Below, piece after piece: positions 34,101 to 41,055 of a stretch of DNA of 64,000 bases. The stretch's first letter is position 1; the number at the start of each line of letters is the position of its first letter. Origin of the DNA: JABSQH01 sp039177505 (GTDB lineage Bacteria > Actinomycetota > Acidimicrobiia > Acidimicrobiales > Ilumatobacteraceae). Both the position numbers and the translations under genes were made by a program. Under the pieces are notes generated by a model. The model saw only the letters and a program-made list of their open reading frames with translations. It searched no databases and was not told the DNA's origin. The stretch lies in assembly GCA_039177505.1 (NCBI GenBank), contig JBCDFR010000010.1, positions 13,361-77,360 on the forward strand, read 5' to 3'.

Positions 34101-36217
34101 ACGTCATTCACACCTCTGGCTCGACCGGCGAGCCCCGCGGCGTTGCGGTCACCCATCAGAATCTCGCGGCCAGCACCGACGCCCGGGCCGGATGGTACGA
34201 GTCAGCGCCTGCGCGGTTCCTGCTGACGCCGAGTATCGGCTTTGACAGCTCGATTGTCGGGCTGTTCTGGCCGCTGACCACCGGCGGCGCGCTCGTTGTT
34301 CCGACCGACGCCGACGTGCGCGACATCGACCGTTTGGCGGCGTTGATCGACGCCCACAGCGTCTCGCACATCCTCATGGTGCCGAGTCTGTACGGCGCAC
34401 TTCTGGCACGCGCGCCACAGCTGTTGCGCGGGCTCCACACGGCCATCGTGGCAGGGGAGGCGAGCACGTCCGCACTTGTGCGCTCGCACCACGAACACCT
34501 GCCCGGCGTCGTGTTGGTCAACGAGTACGGCCCGACCGAGGCGACCGTCTGGTCGACCGCCGCGGTGCTCGACGCCGCAACGACTGACCCAGTGCCGATC
34601 GGGGCGCCGATTCCCGGCGTGACGGCGCGGCTCGCCGACCCCTCGGGGCGACCGGCGATCGTTGGAGCTGCCGGCGAGCTGTGGATTGCCGGGCCAACCG
34701 TCGCCAGCGGGTATCTCGACGACGTCGAGGCGACTCGAGCCCGGTTCGTTGTTGCCGCCGGCTCGAGGTGGTATCGCACCGGCGACCTCGTGCGACTCGA
34801 CCTGGCCACGGGTGAGCTGGCATTCGTCGGCCGCATCGACGAACAGCTCAATGTTGGTGGCCTGCGCGTCGAGCCAGCTGAGATCGAACAGCAGCTACGC
34901 GGGTTGCCCGGCGTGGCCGCCGCGGCGGTGGTCGCCGCTGGCGATCTACCGGCACTCGTTGCGCACGTCGAAATGGACGAGGGTGTTCGCCTCGACGAGG
35001 GCGAGTTGCGCACTCGGTTGACCGACCTGCTTCCAGCGGCGGCGGTCCCGAAGCGGTACGTCGAGCAGCGCGCGCTGCCGCGCACGTCCCATGGCAAAGT
35101 CGACCGGCGGGCGCTCGAGAAGGTCGTCCCCGCGGCACACCTCGAGCGCCCGCCGGTCGCCGCCGATCATGGACCTGCAGCGCAAATGTTGCACTCGTGG
35201 CGCCGAGCGTTCGAGCGCAGCGACATCGAACTCGACACCGACTTCTTCGAACTCGGCGGCGACTCGATCACTGCGGTGCAACTCGTCACCGACGTCGAAG
35301 AGGCTCTCGGCGTCCCGGTGCCGATCTCGATTCTCCTCGCTGGCAGCACACCGGCCGGCATGTTGGCGGGCCTCGGGATGAGCGACACGCTCCAGGCAGC
35401 GTCGGTCGATGCCACCATGCCGCCGACCGACCGCGACGCGTACCAGTCGATCGTGCTGCGGCCGGGTTCGCCCGACGGCCCGATCGTGGTCATGACCCCG
35501 GCCTGGGACGAGGTCTTCGGCTACCAGGATCTTGCCGAAGCTTTCGACGATGATGTTCGTGTCGTCGCTCTGGCCTACGTGCAGCTGCCCGGATCGGACC
35601 TGGTGACCGCTGTCGACGATGTCATCGAGCACTTCCTACCGATGGCGCTCGATGCCATCGGTGACCGCCAACAGGTGGCGCTCGTGGGATGGTCGTTCGC
35701 CGGCGTCGTGGCGATCGAGTTGGCAGATCGCCTCAGCGCATCCGGCGTGACCGTCGCGGCCACCGGGATGGTCGACACGTTCTTCCCGGGGGAGGAGCGG
35801 CACCTGTGGTCGAACCGCTGGTGGAAGTACAAGTCGATGCTGCACCCCGATGGCCTCGCAGATATCGGTCGCGAGCTCGGCGTGATGGTGCGGCGGCGGC
35901 TGCTGCGCATCGCCGATCGTTTCGGACGGCGTCTCCTCTCGTGGTCGGGGACCACCGTGCCCGACGCCGGACCGCCGCGACGTTCGGTCGGGACCTTCCC
36001 CACCGAGGCGTTTGCCCACCGTCCTGGCCCGATCGAGGTGCCGGTTGTCCTGTACCGAGCGTCGACAACCAACCCCGCCCGGACGATTGCCCACTGGTCG
36101 CAGCGGCTGCCACACCTCGCCGACGTTGTCGTCGAGGGGCGTCACCGCGGCTTCGACTCGATCATGGCCACCGGTCGGGTGGAAGCGATCGCGAACGACC
36201 TGGCGGCGCGTCGGTGA
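28178..36217 (+). CDS. Two-module NRPS, C-A(PP-loop insertion)-PCP-C-A-PCP-TE
   Basis: 2679 residues from ATG 28178. C1 has HHLATDA (His150). A1 has YTSGSTGRPKG (about 602) and NEYGPTEAVV (about 740), breaks after A8, then resumes to A10 Lys (AKADTSAL, about 1286). The insertion (about 900-1226) holds paired Cys 906/909 and 926/929, the PP-loop SGGKDS (971-976), and CNGC (1042/1045), matching WbpG-type N-acetyl sugar amidotransferases. PCP1 Ser1342; C2 HHIAIDA (His1525); A2 HTSGSTGEPRG (about 1978), NEYGPTEATV; A10 HGKVDRRAL; PCP2 Ser2363; TE GWSFAG (Ser2506). A1 would activate residue 1 and modify its carbonyl or side chain with N or S; A2 adds residue 2; TE releases. Confidence 0.93.
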   Translation: MSPSSSGSPPPESTAPVRLRPRVVARHRLTRTQSLIWASQTLHPGVPLANMGKRARLRGAFDPTRLKQAFDAVVAHCEILRTVIDPDDRVAIVLDRAPATTEVIDLDVALLDRWCQERIATPIDARRGMFDSVVLQHGRHDHTWWLDLHHLATDAFSSALIYEATAAAYAAAGTETEMRAAVAHIVDPEFFSFVDGIEPPRRGTADERAAEWAADLATDPGHTPIAPYGPRAARTTEVDRVPLPIDASALRASIDGAYRSLSSELSMLTVAAMVAAVGIHHLDGRQRVRMGVPVHHRRTPAARRIVGPLMEIYPLIVDVRADEPGADMFRRVLRDLTTLLRRAVPGESPDVDVDVVVNVLTARYSDFGDVPAKSEWMRSGHVDATHPVRVQIYDYAGDDGELRWELDVNRALSVDESADRLPVHLGRVLAQLVESPGRRVGDIALAGADVQLTLLNPDPAPRPHDEPIHEQIARRLRADPAWIVAEHRGVPISAAAFDQRADQVARSLVAHGLTPGGRVGVALPRSIDVLVALHGVLRAGGAFVVLSPDDPPARRDVIAADAELVATIDDVEAFIRDHQPSADDAAVGLPEVALDDIAYVLYTSGSTGRPKGVPISHRGLADYLAFAVASYTDTDSDSPPVVAVHSSLAFDLTVTSLFVSFLSDGLAVIVDGEPITALGEVAADERITFLKATPSQLELLTRLATTQLDGLTTVIVGGEAFRVPLARRVADLATNARIFNEYGPTEAVVGCMLYEWNADDPDDVDVPIGAAAPGAELLVLDADGQLAVPGAWGSLAVRRPGMATEYLGLGGLSAERFVELPAPIVEMAGARSDGGVWYLTGDRVRVVRPGVLTYGGRSDDQLKVNGIRLEPGEVEVALVALDEVDGAIVGVWRTGDHGPVPHIQRCVRCGIGTDVPGVQLDGEQVCSTCRTYDEIVPQTARWFRTERDLAERLAAAQQAKRGDIDAIHLLSGGKDSTYALYQLVERGWKVHALTLDNGFISEGAKENVRRSVADLGITHEFATTSAMNEIFRDSLDRFSNVCNGCYKTIYTLAVARACKMGVPTIVTGLSRGQFFETRLVPHQFEEGRFDPEAIDDTVLEARRVYHHTPDAVTELLPEQRVFDDPSVLDEIEFVDFYRYVDVDLAELYDFLDHRAPWVRPADTGRSTNCLINVAGISVHQRERGFHNYAEPYSWDVRLGHKTRDEALEELDDEIDDAEVARMLATIGYTPKTEGVLTAWYTSSFLPDDEELDPGEIRARLRGVLPDHAIPTAFVRIDEMPLAASAKADTSALPPPTRLHRSGDGFVDPASPTEERICAVWCDVLGVDRVGATDDFFDLGGSSLPALETVAAIDAALGTNLPDAAVFTARTPRELAALVDDLGEDTTEAGNATIPDVDGAPLSPGEEAMLFEYRLDPADTRYNVTRWYRLYDAHDFTIERFRAAVELVVEAHGPLRTTFDAQRTVLSPDVAVSVTELDDIDSVDTFEAFAMAERSVPFDLDVGPLVRMHVARVGPQEWSILVATHHIAIDAGTFDVLWEQIAAAYADGSPPDLDTTYAAHAQWQADRDDDADRDYWLAQAAARPEPAQLRLAAPAARAADGYASRRVAVAPTVLTGTGQTPFATSLAASAIVLAAAADRTAIELGVTASAKDHPATGPLVGYYLNTLPIAVAIDADETFADVAARVARSIAEALPHRRHPYASIVRDARRAELPEPDVSWMLAYEQLTTPTFPGATVEQRILPSGTSVTDLTFFVQERSDSLQFGLEYRGDVLDDDTAEVLLEMFEAVLVDGARTPALTVGELVNRWRQPDLDGASHRSGIETDITAHGTVLAHFADRVAAAPECDAVLTTSGEQWSYEMLAARSAQIAQQLSDIRRGGRVGISIGRGADLIAAVYGVLASGATYVPLDPQAPHRRRSTIVAQTDLDAIVTNDDSFGLDHVVDVDALALPTPDETATLVATFVELAAGIRGDDVAYVIHTSGSTGEPRGVAVTHQNLAASTDARAGWYESAPARFLLTPSIGFDSSIVGLFWPLTTGGALVVPTDADVRDIDRLAALIDAHSVSHILMVPSLYGALLARAPQLLRGLHTAIVAGEASTSALVRSHHEHLPGVVLVNEYGPTEATVWSTAAVLDAATTDPVPIGAPIPGVTARLADPSGRPAIVGAAGELWIAGPTVASGYLDDVEATRARFVVAAGSRWYRTGDLVRLDLATGELAFVGRIDEQLNVGGLRVEPAEIEQQLRGLPGVAAAAVVAAGDLPALVAHVEMDEGVRLDEGELRTRLTDLLPAAAVPKRYVEQRALPRTSHGKVDRRALEKVVPAAHLERPPVAADHGPAAQMLHSWRRAFERSDIELDTDFFELGGDSITAVQLVTDVEEALGVPVPISILLAGSTPAGMLAGLGMSDTLQAASVDATMPPTDRDAYQSIVLRPGSPDGPIVVMTPAWDEVFGYQDLAEAFDDDVRVVALAYVQLPGSDLVTAVDDVIEHFLPMALDAIGDRQQVALVGWSFAGVVAIELADRLSASGVTVAATGMVDTFFPGEERHLWSNRWWKYKSMLHPDGLADIGRELGVMVRRRLLRIADRFGRRLLSWSGTTVPDAGPPRRSVGTFPTEAFAHRPGPIEVPVVLYRASTTNPARTIAHWSQRLPHLADVVVEGRHRGFDSIMATGRVEAIANDLAARR

Positions 36218-36729
36218 AGGCGCTCTGCGCGGCAGTGGCGATGGTCATGCTCGCCGCCTGCAGCGGTGGCGACGGCGATGACGGAAGCGGCGACGAGTCT
36301 GGAATCGACGGCCCACCGATCGTAACGGAACTCATCGCCGCGATCGATGCGGTCGAAGCCGAGCTGGGGTCTGGCCAGGAGTACTTCGAGGTGACCTCGA
36401 CCGGTCAACTCGTCAACGTGTTCGTAGCGGTCGACGACGCCACTGCGGCCGTGCCGTACGTGTATCTCGATGGTGCACTCCAAGAGCCGGCGCCGGCGCT
36501 CGAAGGCGCGTCTGGCCAAACGTTCGTCGCCGCCGACATTGCGCTGACCGGGTCGATACTCGACCGAGTCGATGACGAGCTGCCGGACGCCACGATCGAC
36601 GCGTTGAGCGTCGAGGGTGCGGTGGGCAGCGGCGTGCGATACGTCGTGGCCGCTCGCTCGGCGCAAGGCGGCGTGCTGGACATCGTCGTCGGCCCCGACG
36701 GTGAGGTCTTCTCCGTCGATCCCCTGTGA
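36214..36729 (+). CDS. Hypothetical lipoprotein coupled to the NRPS
   Basis: 171 residues from GTG 36214, overlapping the NRPS stop (GTGA). Signal peptide with lipobox MLAAC then an acidic Gly-rich linker and a small domain of no recognised family (VTELIAAIDAVEAELGSGQE, VGPDGEVFSVDPL). Coupling suggests it belongs to the cluster, perhaps binding the product or conferring resistance at the cell surface, but this is only positional. Confidence 0.7.
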   Translation: MKALCAAVAMVMLAACSGGDGDDGSGDESGIDGPPIVTELIAAIDAVEAELGSGQEYFEVTSTGQLVNVFVAVDDATAAVPYVYLDGALQEPAPALEGASGQTFVAADIALTGSILDRVDDELPDATIDALSVEGAVGSGVRYVVAARSAQGGVLDIVVGPDGEVFSVDPL

Positions 36730-36843
36730 CTGGGCTCGGTCGCCCTGGCGGGCTTCTCTCGCCTGCCGTGCTCGCGCCTATGGCGCTCGCCCACCGGGCG
36801 TGACGAACGGGTGTGACTGGGCTCGGTCGCCCTGGCGGGCTTC
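36725..36843. repeat. Direct repeat pair (family B) behind the NRPS operon
   Basis: A 32-bp sequence starting TGTGACTGGGCTCGGTCGCC occurs at 36725-36756 and again at 36812-36843. The first copy contains the lipoprotein stop codon. The spacer has short inverted segments (GGCGCTCGCCCACCGGGCG). The rest of the 219-bp gap to the next gene shows no coding potential. GAGGAG before ATG 36949 is the next ribosome binding site. Confidence 0.8.
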
Positions 36844-36948
36844 CCTTCGCACCAAAGAATCCGAGTCGCCGCGTAAGGCGGTGCTAGGTGGTCCGTCAGG
36901 AACGGTGACGGGGCGCACATGGCGCTCCTGCACCCCGAGGAGTATCCA

Positions 36949-38004
36949 ATGTCCGCAAGCACGATCACCCGCTCAGCCTTCGCTGTCTCCGCCGCAGCAC
37001 TGACCCTCGTCGGACTCGCCGACGTCGCCGGCGCTCGCGAGTCCCGAGACAGTCAGGCCCTCACAACCGAGCGCAGCTCGGGTTCGCCGGCGACGTTCGA
37101 GTTCACCGGCCCGACCATGATGGAGTTCGATCCAACCGCTGGCGACGGCGTGATCGGGGCGCTCGACGTCGATTCGCCACCACCCCCGCCACCCGGCCCG
37201 TCCGCAGGCAATCTGCAAGTGCTCAACAACGGCCACGGAGGAAACGGCGGCCAATGGCAGGCCGCCGACGACTACAAGGCTGGACCGGGTTGTTCGGTGT
37301 CGTGCATCACCAGCGGCGTCGCCTATCAACACGGCCCCGACGCCCGGTTGAAGGTGACGACCGACACCGACGCCATGATCTGGATCCTCGTCTGGGACAA
37401 CGACGGATACTACCGAACGGTCGACAGCGGCAACTACGGCTCAAAAGAGTTCGAGTTCGTCTTCGACGATGTTGATCTCGACTCGACGTACTACGCGATG
37501 GCGGTCGCCGAGGACATCAACGGCTACTCCGACCACGCCGACGGCGAGTTCACCACCGGTGAACGCCACGTCGAGATCGAGTTCGGCGCCGCCAACGTGT
37601 ACGTCGAGCCAAGTGGCGTATGGGGCGGCGACTCCGCGGCTTTCGTGAGCGGCAACGTCAACTCGGTCGGCTCGCTGCCGACGACTACGACCCGCCACGA
37701 CGTCGACCGCTACCTCGACCTCGCCGTGAACGCAAGCGTCGACCGGGACCCGGTCGACGGCGATCTGTGTGAGGCCTACTCGTTGCAGCTGGAGCAGTCG
37801 CACTACGCCGCCGGAAACTGCTATGTCCGCGCAACGGTGTTCGGCGATGACATCGATCTCGACGACCGTCCTGCCAACGCCGGCTCCGGTGCCCACGTGA
37901 TCGACACCACGCTCGTCCATCCCGGTGGCGGTGCGCTGCCCCCCGGCTACGGCCAAGAGCTGCAGTACAACGTCCCGGTCGAACTCACCGTCTGGTACGG
38001 CTGA
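36949..38004 (+). CDS. Secreted protein of unknown function
   Basis: 351 residues, ATG 36949 preceded by GAGGAG. A Sec signal peptide (TRSAFAVSAAALTLVGLADV, cut near AGA) is followed by a Pro-rich linker (SPPPPPPGPSAG) and two beta-rich halves with paired Cys (GCSVSC; DLCEAYS with GNCYV). No catalytic motif or wall anchor is seen. It lies between the biosynthetic cluster and a DinB-like gene and carries repeats on both sides. I do not recognise a family. Confidence 0.75.
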   Translation: MSASTITRSAFAVSAAALTLVGLADVAGARESRDSQALTTERSSGSPATFEFTGPTMMEFDPTAGDGVIGALDVDSPPPPPPGPSAGNLQVLNNGHGGNGGQWQAADDYKAGPGCSVSCITSGVAYQHGPDARLKVTTDTDAMIWILVWDNDGYYRTVDSGNYGSKEFEFVFDDVDLDSTYYAMAVAEDINGYSDHADGEFTTGERHVEIEFGAANVYVEPSGVWGGDSAAFVSGNVNSVGSLPTTTTRHDVDRYLDLAVNASVDRDPVDGDLCEAYSLQLEQSHYAAGNCYVRATVFGDDIDLDDRPANAGSGAHVIDTTLVHPGGGALPPGYGQELQYNVPVELTVWYG

Positions 38005-38005
38005 C

Positions 38006-38056
38006 CCGAAAAATCGGGGAAAACGTGCGTGTTTCGCACGTCTCCGCGAACAGAAC
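38006..38056 (-). repeat. Single inverted copy of the dispersed family A repeat
   Basis: Read on the minus strand this matches the copies at 4535-4649: GTTCTGTTCGCGGAGACGTG, a hairpin CGTGCG-AAACA-CGCACG, then TTTTCCCCGATTTTTCGG. It starts two bases after the secreted-protein stop. CCCGA-AAAA-TCGGG at its edge forms a second small hairpin. The remaining 80 bases to the next start hold nothing identifiable. Confidence 0.65.
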
Positions 38057-38137
38057 CGGTGTGGTTGTCGTCGTCCACGGGAGAGGGCTTCTTCGGGCGG
38101 CGACGACCACATTCGCGTCGGCTGCGATACTCGGCGA

Positions 38138-38737
38138 ATGGTCGACGAGAATCCCAAGGCGATGCTGCACCGGTACCTCCGGACTGCGCGTCAGGCGTTG
38201 TTGTGGAAACTCGAAGGACTCACCGACTACGACGTCCGTCGACCGCTGACACCGACCGGCACCAACCTGCTCGGCCTGGTGAAGCACCTGGCGATCGTCG
38301 AGTTCGGATACTTCGGTGACACGTTCAGTCGGCCGCATGGGGAGCGATTCCCGTGGGACGACGGCGACGACGAACCCAACGCGGACATGTATGCGACACC
38401 GTCGGAAACACGCAGCGACATCGTCGCCCTGTACGACCGGGCAGCCGAGCACTCCGACGCGACGATCGCGGTGTTGTCGCTCGATGACACGGGGGTGGTG
38501 CCGTGGTGGCCAGATGATGTGAATCCGGTGACGCTGCACTGGATCCTCGTCCACATGATCGCTGAGACCAATCGGCATGCCGGTCACGCCGACATCTTGC
38601 GCGAGCGACTCGACGAGGCGGTCGGACATCGTCCCGATGTGGGAAACATGCCGGACGTTACGTCCGGCTGGTGGCCGGCTTACGTTGCGCGCGTCGAAGC
38701 TGCGGCGCGTGAGGCGACCGGGCACCACCCGACGTAG
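38138..38737 (+). CDS. DinB/DUF664-family putative metal-dependent protein
   Basis: 199 residues. The four-helix DinB-like fold is indicated by GLVKHLAIVEFGYFG and WILVHMIAETNRHAGHADILRE, with the three metal His (KHL, ETNRH, GH) in expected places. Actinobacterial members include thiol-dependent transferases, for example mycothiol-dependent enzymes, but many are uncharacterised. No partner gene is adjacent. A second family member lies at 59665-60273. Confidence 0.85.
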   Translation: MVDENPKAMLHRYLRTARQALLWKLEGLTDYDVRRPLTPTGTNLLGLVKHLAIVEFGYFGDTFSRPHGERFPWDDGDDEPNADMYATPSETRSDIVALYDRAAEHSDATIAVLSLDDTGVVPWWPDDVNPVTLHWILVHMIAETNRHAGHADILRERLDEAVGHRPDVGNMPDVTSGWWPAYVARVEAAAREATGHHPT

Positions 38738-38779
38738 CCGCCGATCGGCGACCACTTACTCACTAGTGCTGCCGGCGGC

Positions 38780-38977
38780 TCAGCGCTGTGCCAACCACGA
38801 CTCGATGTCAGGGCGGCGCCACAGTCGAGGTCTTCCTCGCCCAAGATCGATGATCGGACGGGGCATGTCGGGATAGCGCCGCTGGTACAGACTGACGCTG
38901 TTCGGATGTGACAACCCGATGAGATCGGCCAACCCGCGTGCGTCGATGAGCTCGTCGGTGTTGACCATCGGTGCCAT
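38780..38977 (-). CDS. AlpA/excisionase-like small DNA-binding protein
   Basis: 65 residues, nearly all a winged-helix MerR/AlpA-type domain: LADLIGLSHPNSVSLYQRRY, then MPRPIIDLGRGRPRLWRRPD and IESWLAQR. Such proteins act as excisionases or small regulators, but no phage or integrase gene is nearby. It is divergent from map, with two direct repeats in the 71-bp gap that are good candidates for its own sites. ATG 38968 is an alternative start. Confidence 0.75.
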   Translation of the reverse strand: MAPMVNTDELIDARGLADLIGLSHPNSVSLYQRRYPDMPRPIIDLGRGRPRLWRRPDIESWLAQR

Positions 38978-39001
38978 GTGGTCATGGTAGCTGTCGTCGC
39001 C

Positions 39002-39040
39002 GTTTCCACCTGTAGACACAAAGTGTTTCCACCCGTAGAC
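39002..39040. promoter_or_regulatory. Paired direct repeats between alpA-like gene and map
   Basis: GTTTCCACCTGTAGAC (39002-39017) recurs as GTTTCCACCCGTAGAC (39025-39040), one mismatch, 23-bp period. Both lie in the divergent promoter region and the second ends eight bases before the map ATG, so occupancy would directly affect map. A cooperative binding site for the small AlpA-like protein is the simplest reading. Confidence 0.55.
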
Positions 39041-39048
39041 TTCGGCGG

Positions 39049-40065
39049 ATGGCGAGAACCATGCGTATCCGCTCGAACGATGGCTGCTGGTGCGGAAGCG
39101 GGCGCAAGTACAAGCGGTGTCACGGCGATCGCAAATTCCTGGTGCGGCCGACTGTCGAACTGGGGATCGTCTCACCACCGCGGCCGGTGCCCCCAGCGAT
39201 TCCACGACCTGACTACGTCGCCACGGGTGTGGTCGGGACGTCGAGGCGTACACGACTACACGACGATGACACATTGCGCCGCCACCGCCGTGCGGGCGAG
39301 GTCGCCGCGGAGGTGCTGCTGCGCGCCGGTGCCGCAGTCGATGTGGGGGTGACCACCGACGAGCTCGATGCGGTCGCGCACGCCGCCTATGTCGATCTGG
39401 GCGCATATCCGAGCACGCTCGGGTATCCGGATCACAACAAGACGCCGTACACGAAGTCGATCTGTACGTCGGTCAACGGAGTCATATGCCATGGCATCCC
39501 GGACTCTCGTCCGTTGGCCGACGGTGACATCGTCAACATCGATGTCACCGCGTACGTCGACGGGATGCACGGCGACAACTCTGCGATGTTCGTCGCTGGA
39601 ACCACCGATCCGGCAGTCGACGGGCTGATCGAGACCACCCGCGAAGCCACATTGCGAGGCATCGCCGCCATCGAGCCGTACGCGCCGTTGCGGCGAATCG
39701 GCGAAGTGATCGAACCGTTCGTCGCCGCCCGGGGGTACTCGGTGGTCCGCGAATACGGTGGTCACGGCATCGGCGAGACCTTCCACACGGCGTTGCACAT
39801 CCATCACACCATCGAGCGGCACGTCGACGAGATCGCGCTGCCCGGCATGGCGTTCACCGTCGAGCCCATGGTCACCTCCGGTCGGCCGACGTTTCGAACG
39901 GCCGCCGACGGATGGACCGAACACGCCCTCGACAACTGCGTCGCCGCCCAGTTCGAGCACACCGTGCACGTGACCGAGCACGGCGTCGAGCTGCTGACCG
40001 TGACCGCCGATGGACGGACCGCAGTCGGAGCGCCGGCCGATCTCGCCGCACCTGCGCCGCACTGA
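39049..40065 (+). CDS. map: Type I methionine aminopeptidase with N-terminal SEC-C zinc motif
   Basis: 338 residues. The N-terminus carries a SEC-C motif (CWCGSGRKYKRCHGD), then the MetAP body: YPDHNKTPYTKSICTSVN, metal ligands in NIDVTAYVDG and HGDNSAMF, GHGIGETFHTALHIHH, FTVEPMV and QFEHTVHV. It removes the initiator Met from new proteins; SEC-C probably aids ribosome association. The short distance to an upstream divergent regulator with operator-like repeats is unusual for this housekeeping enzyme. Confidence 0.95.
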   Translation: MARTMRIRSNDGCWCGSGRKYKRCHGDRKFLVRPTVELGIVSPPRPVPPAIPRPDYVATGVVGTSRRTRLHDDDTLRRHRRAGEVAAEVLLRAGAAVDVGVTTDELDAVAHAAYVDLGAYPSTLGYPDHNKTPYTKSICTSVNGVICHGIPDSRPLADGDIVNIDVTAYVDGMHGDNSAMFVAGTTDPAVDGLIETTREATLRGIAAIEPYAPLRRIGEVIEPFVAARGYSVVREYGGHGIGETFHTALHIHHTIERHVDEIALPGMAFTVEPMVTSGRPTFRTAADGWTEHALDNCVAAQFEHTVHVTEHGVELLTVTADGRTAVGAPADLAAPAPH

Positions 40066-40125
40066 GAGCGCGCCAGCGAGGGGGTCAGACCACTGGTGGC
40101 ACCCCATTGGTACCGTGAGGGGGTC

Positions 40126-40950
40126 ATGACCACCTGGGGAGCGTCGAGTCGACGCTCGAAGAAGACGGCCAAGAAGCACGAGGACCGCGCCGATCGCCGC
40201 GCATCAAATACCAGCTCAGGTGGGAAGTCGACCTCGAAGAGTGGCCGCAAGAACGCGGGAAGCGTTCGAGATGCGACGCCACCCGACGGCGCCCGGTCGA
40301 AGCGTGACCGTGCCGGAGACGAACTGCGCGATGCAGTCGACGGCCGCGAACACGAGTTTCTCGGCCTCGGCCTGATCGGCGTGGCCGTGCTGCTCGGATT
40401 GGCAATGTACGTCGATCTCGCCGGACCGGTCGGCACCGCAGTGGAGACGCTCATCGGCTGGTTCACGGGCCTCGGTCGATTTGCAGTGCCGGTCGTCCTC
40501 GCCGTCGCTGGCATCGCATTGGTGCGGCGCGGTCAGACGTCGAGTCCGATCCAACTCGCCATCGGATGGACCATTTCCGCGCTCTCGGTATTGGGTCTCC
40601 TGCATCTGGCGCGAGGGCCGGACGGCTTCAGCGGCGACACCGCCGAGCTCGAGTCCGCCGGAGGCATTCTGGGGGCCGTGGTCGCCGAGCCGATCGCAGC
40701 ATTGGTCGAGCCGATCGGCACCGCAGTGGTCCTCGTCGTTGCGTTGGCGGGCGGGCTGCTGCTCGTCACGCGTACGTCATTGCGCACACTGGCCGAGAGC
40801 ACTGGTGGTTTTCTGGCCGCCGTCGGCCGTCCCCTCGGGCGCGCCGCGAAGTCGGGACTCTCCAACATCACCACCTTGGCGAGCGATCGCGAGCAGGAGG
40901 TCGCCGAAGGCGATGCTCCATCTCCGGTACCCGGTGAGACCACGCTCTAA
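40126..40950 (+). CDS. ftsK: FtsK DNA translocase, N-terminal membrane part (ends at an in-frame TAA)
   Basis: 274 residues from ATG 40126 (GAGGGGG upstream). A basic leader (SRRSKKTAKKHEDRADRR) is followed by about four membrane helices of the FtsK_4TM type (GLGLIGVAVLLGLAMYV; FAVPVVLAVAGIALV). The frame ends at TAA 40948-40950, but the same frame continues at once (DFAADGDDFGAAPKKKRASR) into the motor part, so a single codon divides one gene. The change from a sense codon such as GAA would need one base. Confidence 0.85.
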   Translation: MTTWGASSRRSKKTAKKHEDRADRRASNTSSGGKSTSKSGRKNAGSVRDATPPDGARSKRDRAGDELRDAVDGREHEFLGLGLIGVAVLLGLAMYVDLAGPVGTAVETLIGWFTGLGRFAVPVVLAVAGIALVRRGQTSSPIQLAIGWTISALSVLGLLHLARGPDGFSGDTAELESAGGILGAVVAEPIAALVEPIGTAVVLVVALAGGLLLVTRTSLRTLAESTGGFLAAVGRPLGRAAKSGLSNITTLASDREQEVAEGDAPSPVPGETTL

Positions 40951-41055
40951 GACTTCGCTGCCGACGGTGACGACTTCGGCGCCGCACCGAAGAAGAAGCG
41001 CGCCTCGCGCAAGAAGGCCGCAGCTGCCGGTGCGGCCGCAGCGGGCAGCCGTGCC

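Noticed and set aside
38780..38977. Prophage or integrative element marked by the AlpA-like gene
   Set aside because: No integrase, phage structural gene or att-like repeat flanks it; the tRNA-Arg at 47920 shows no downstream duplicate within the window.
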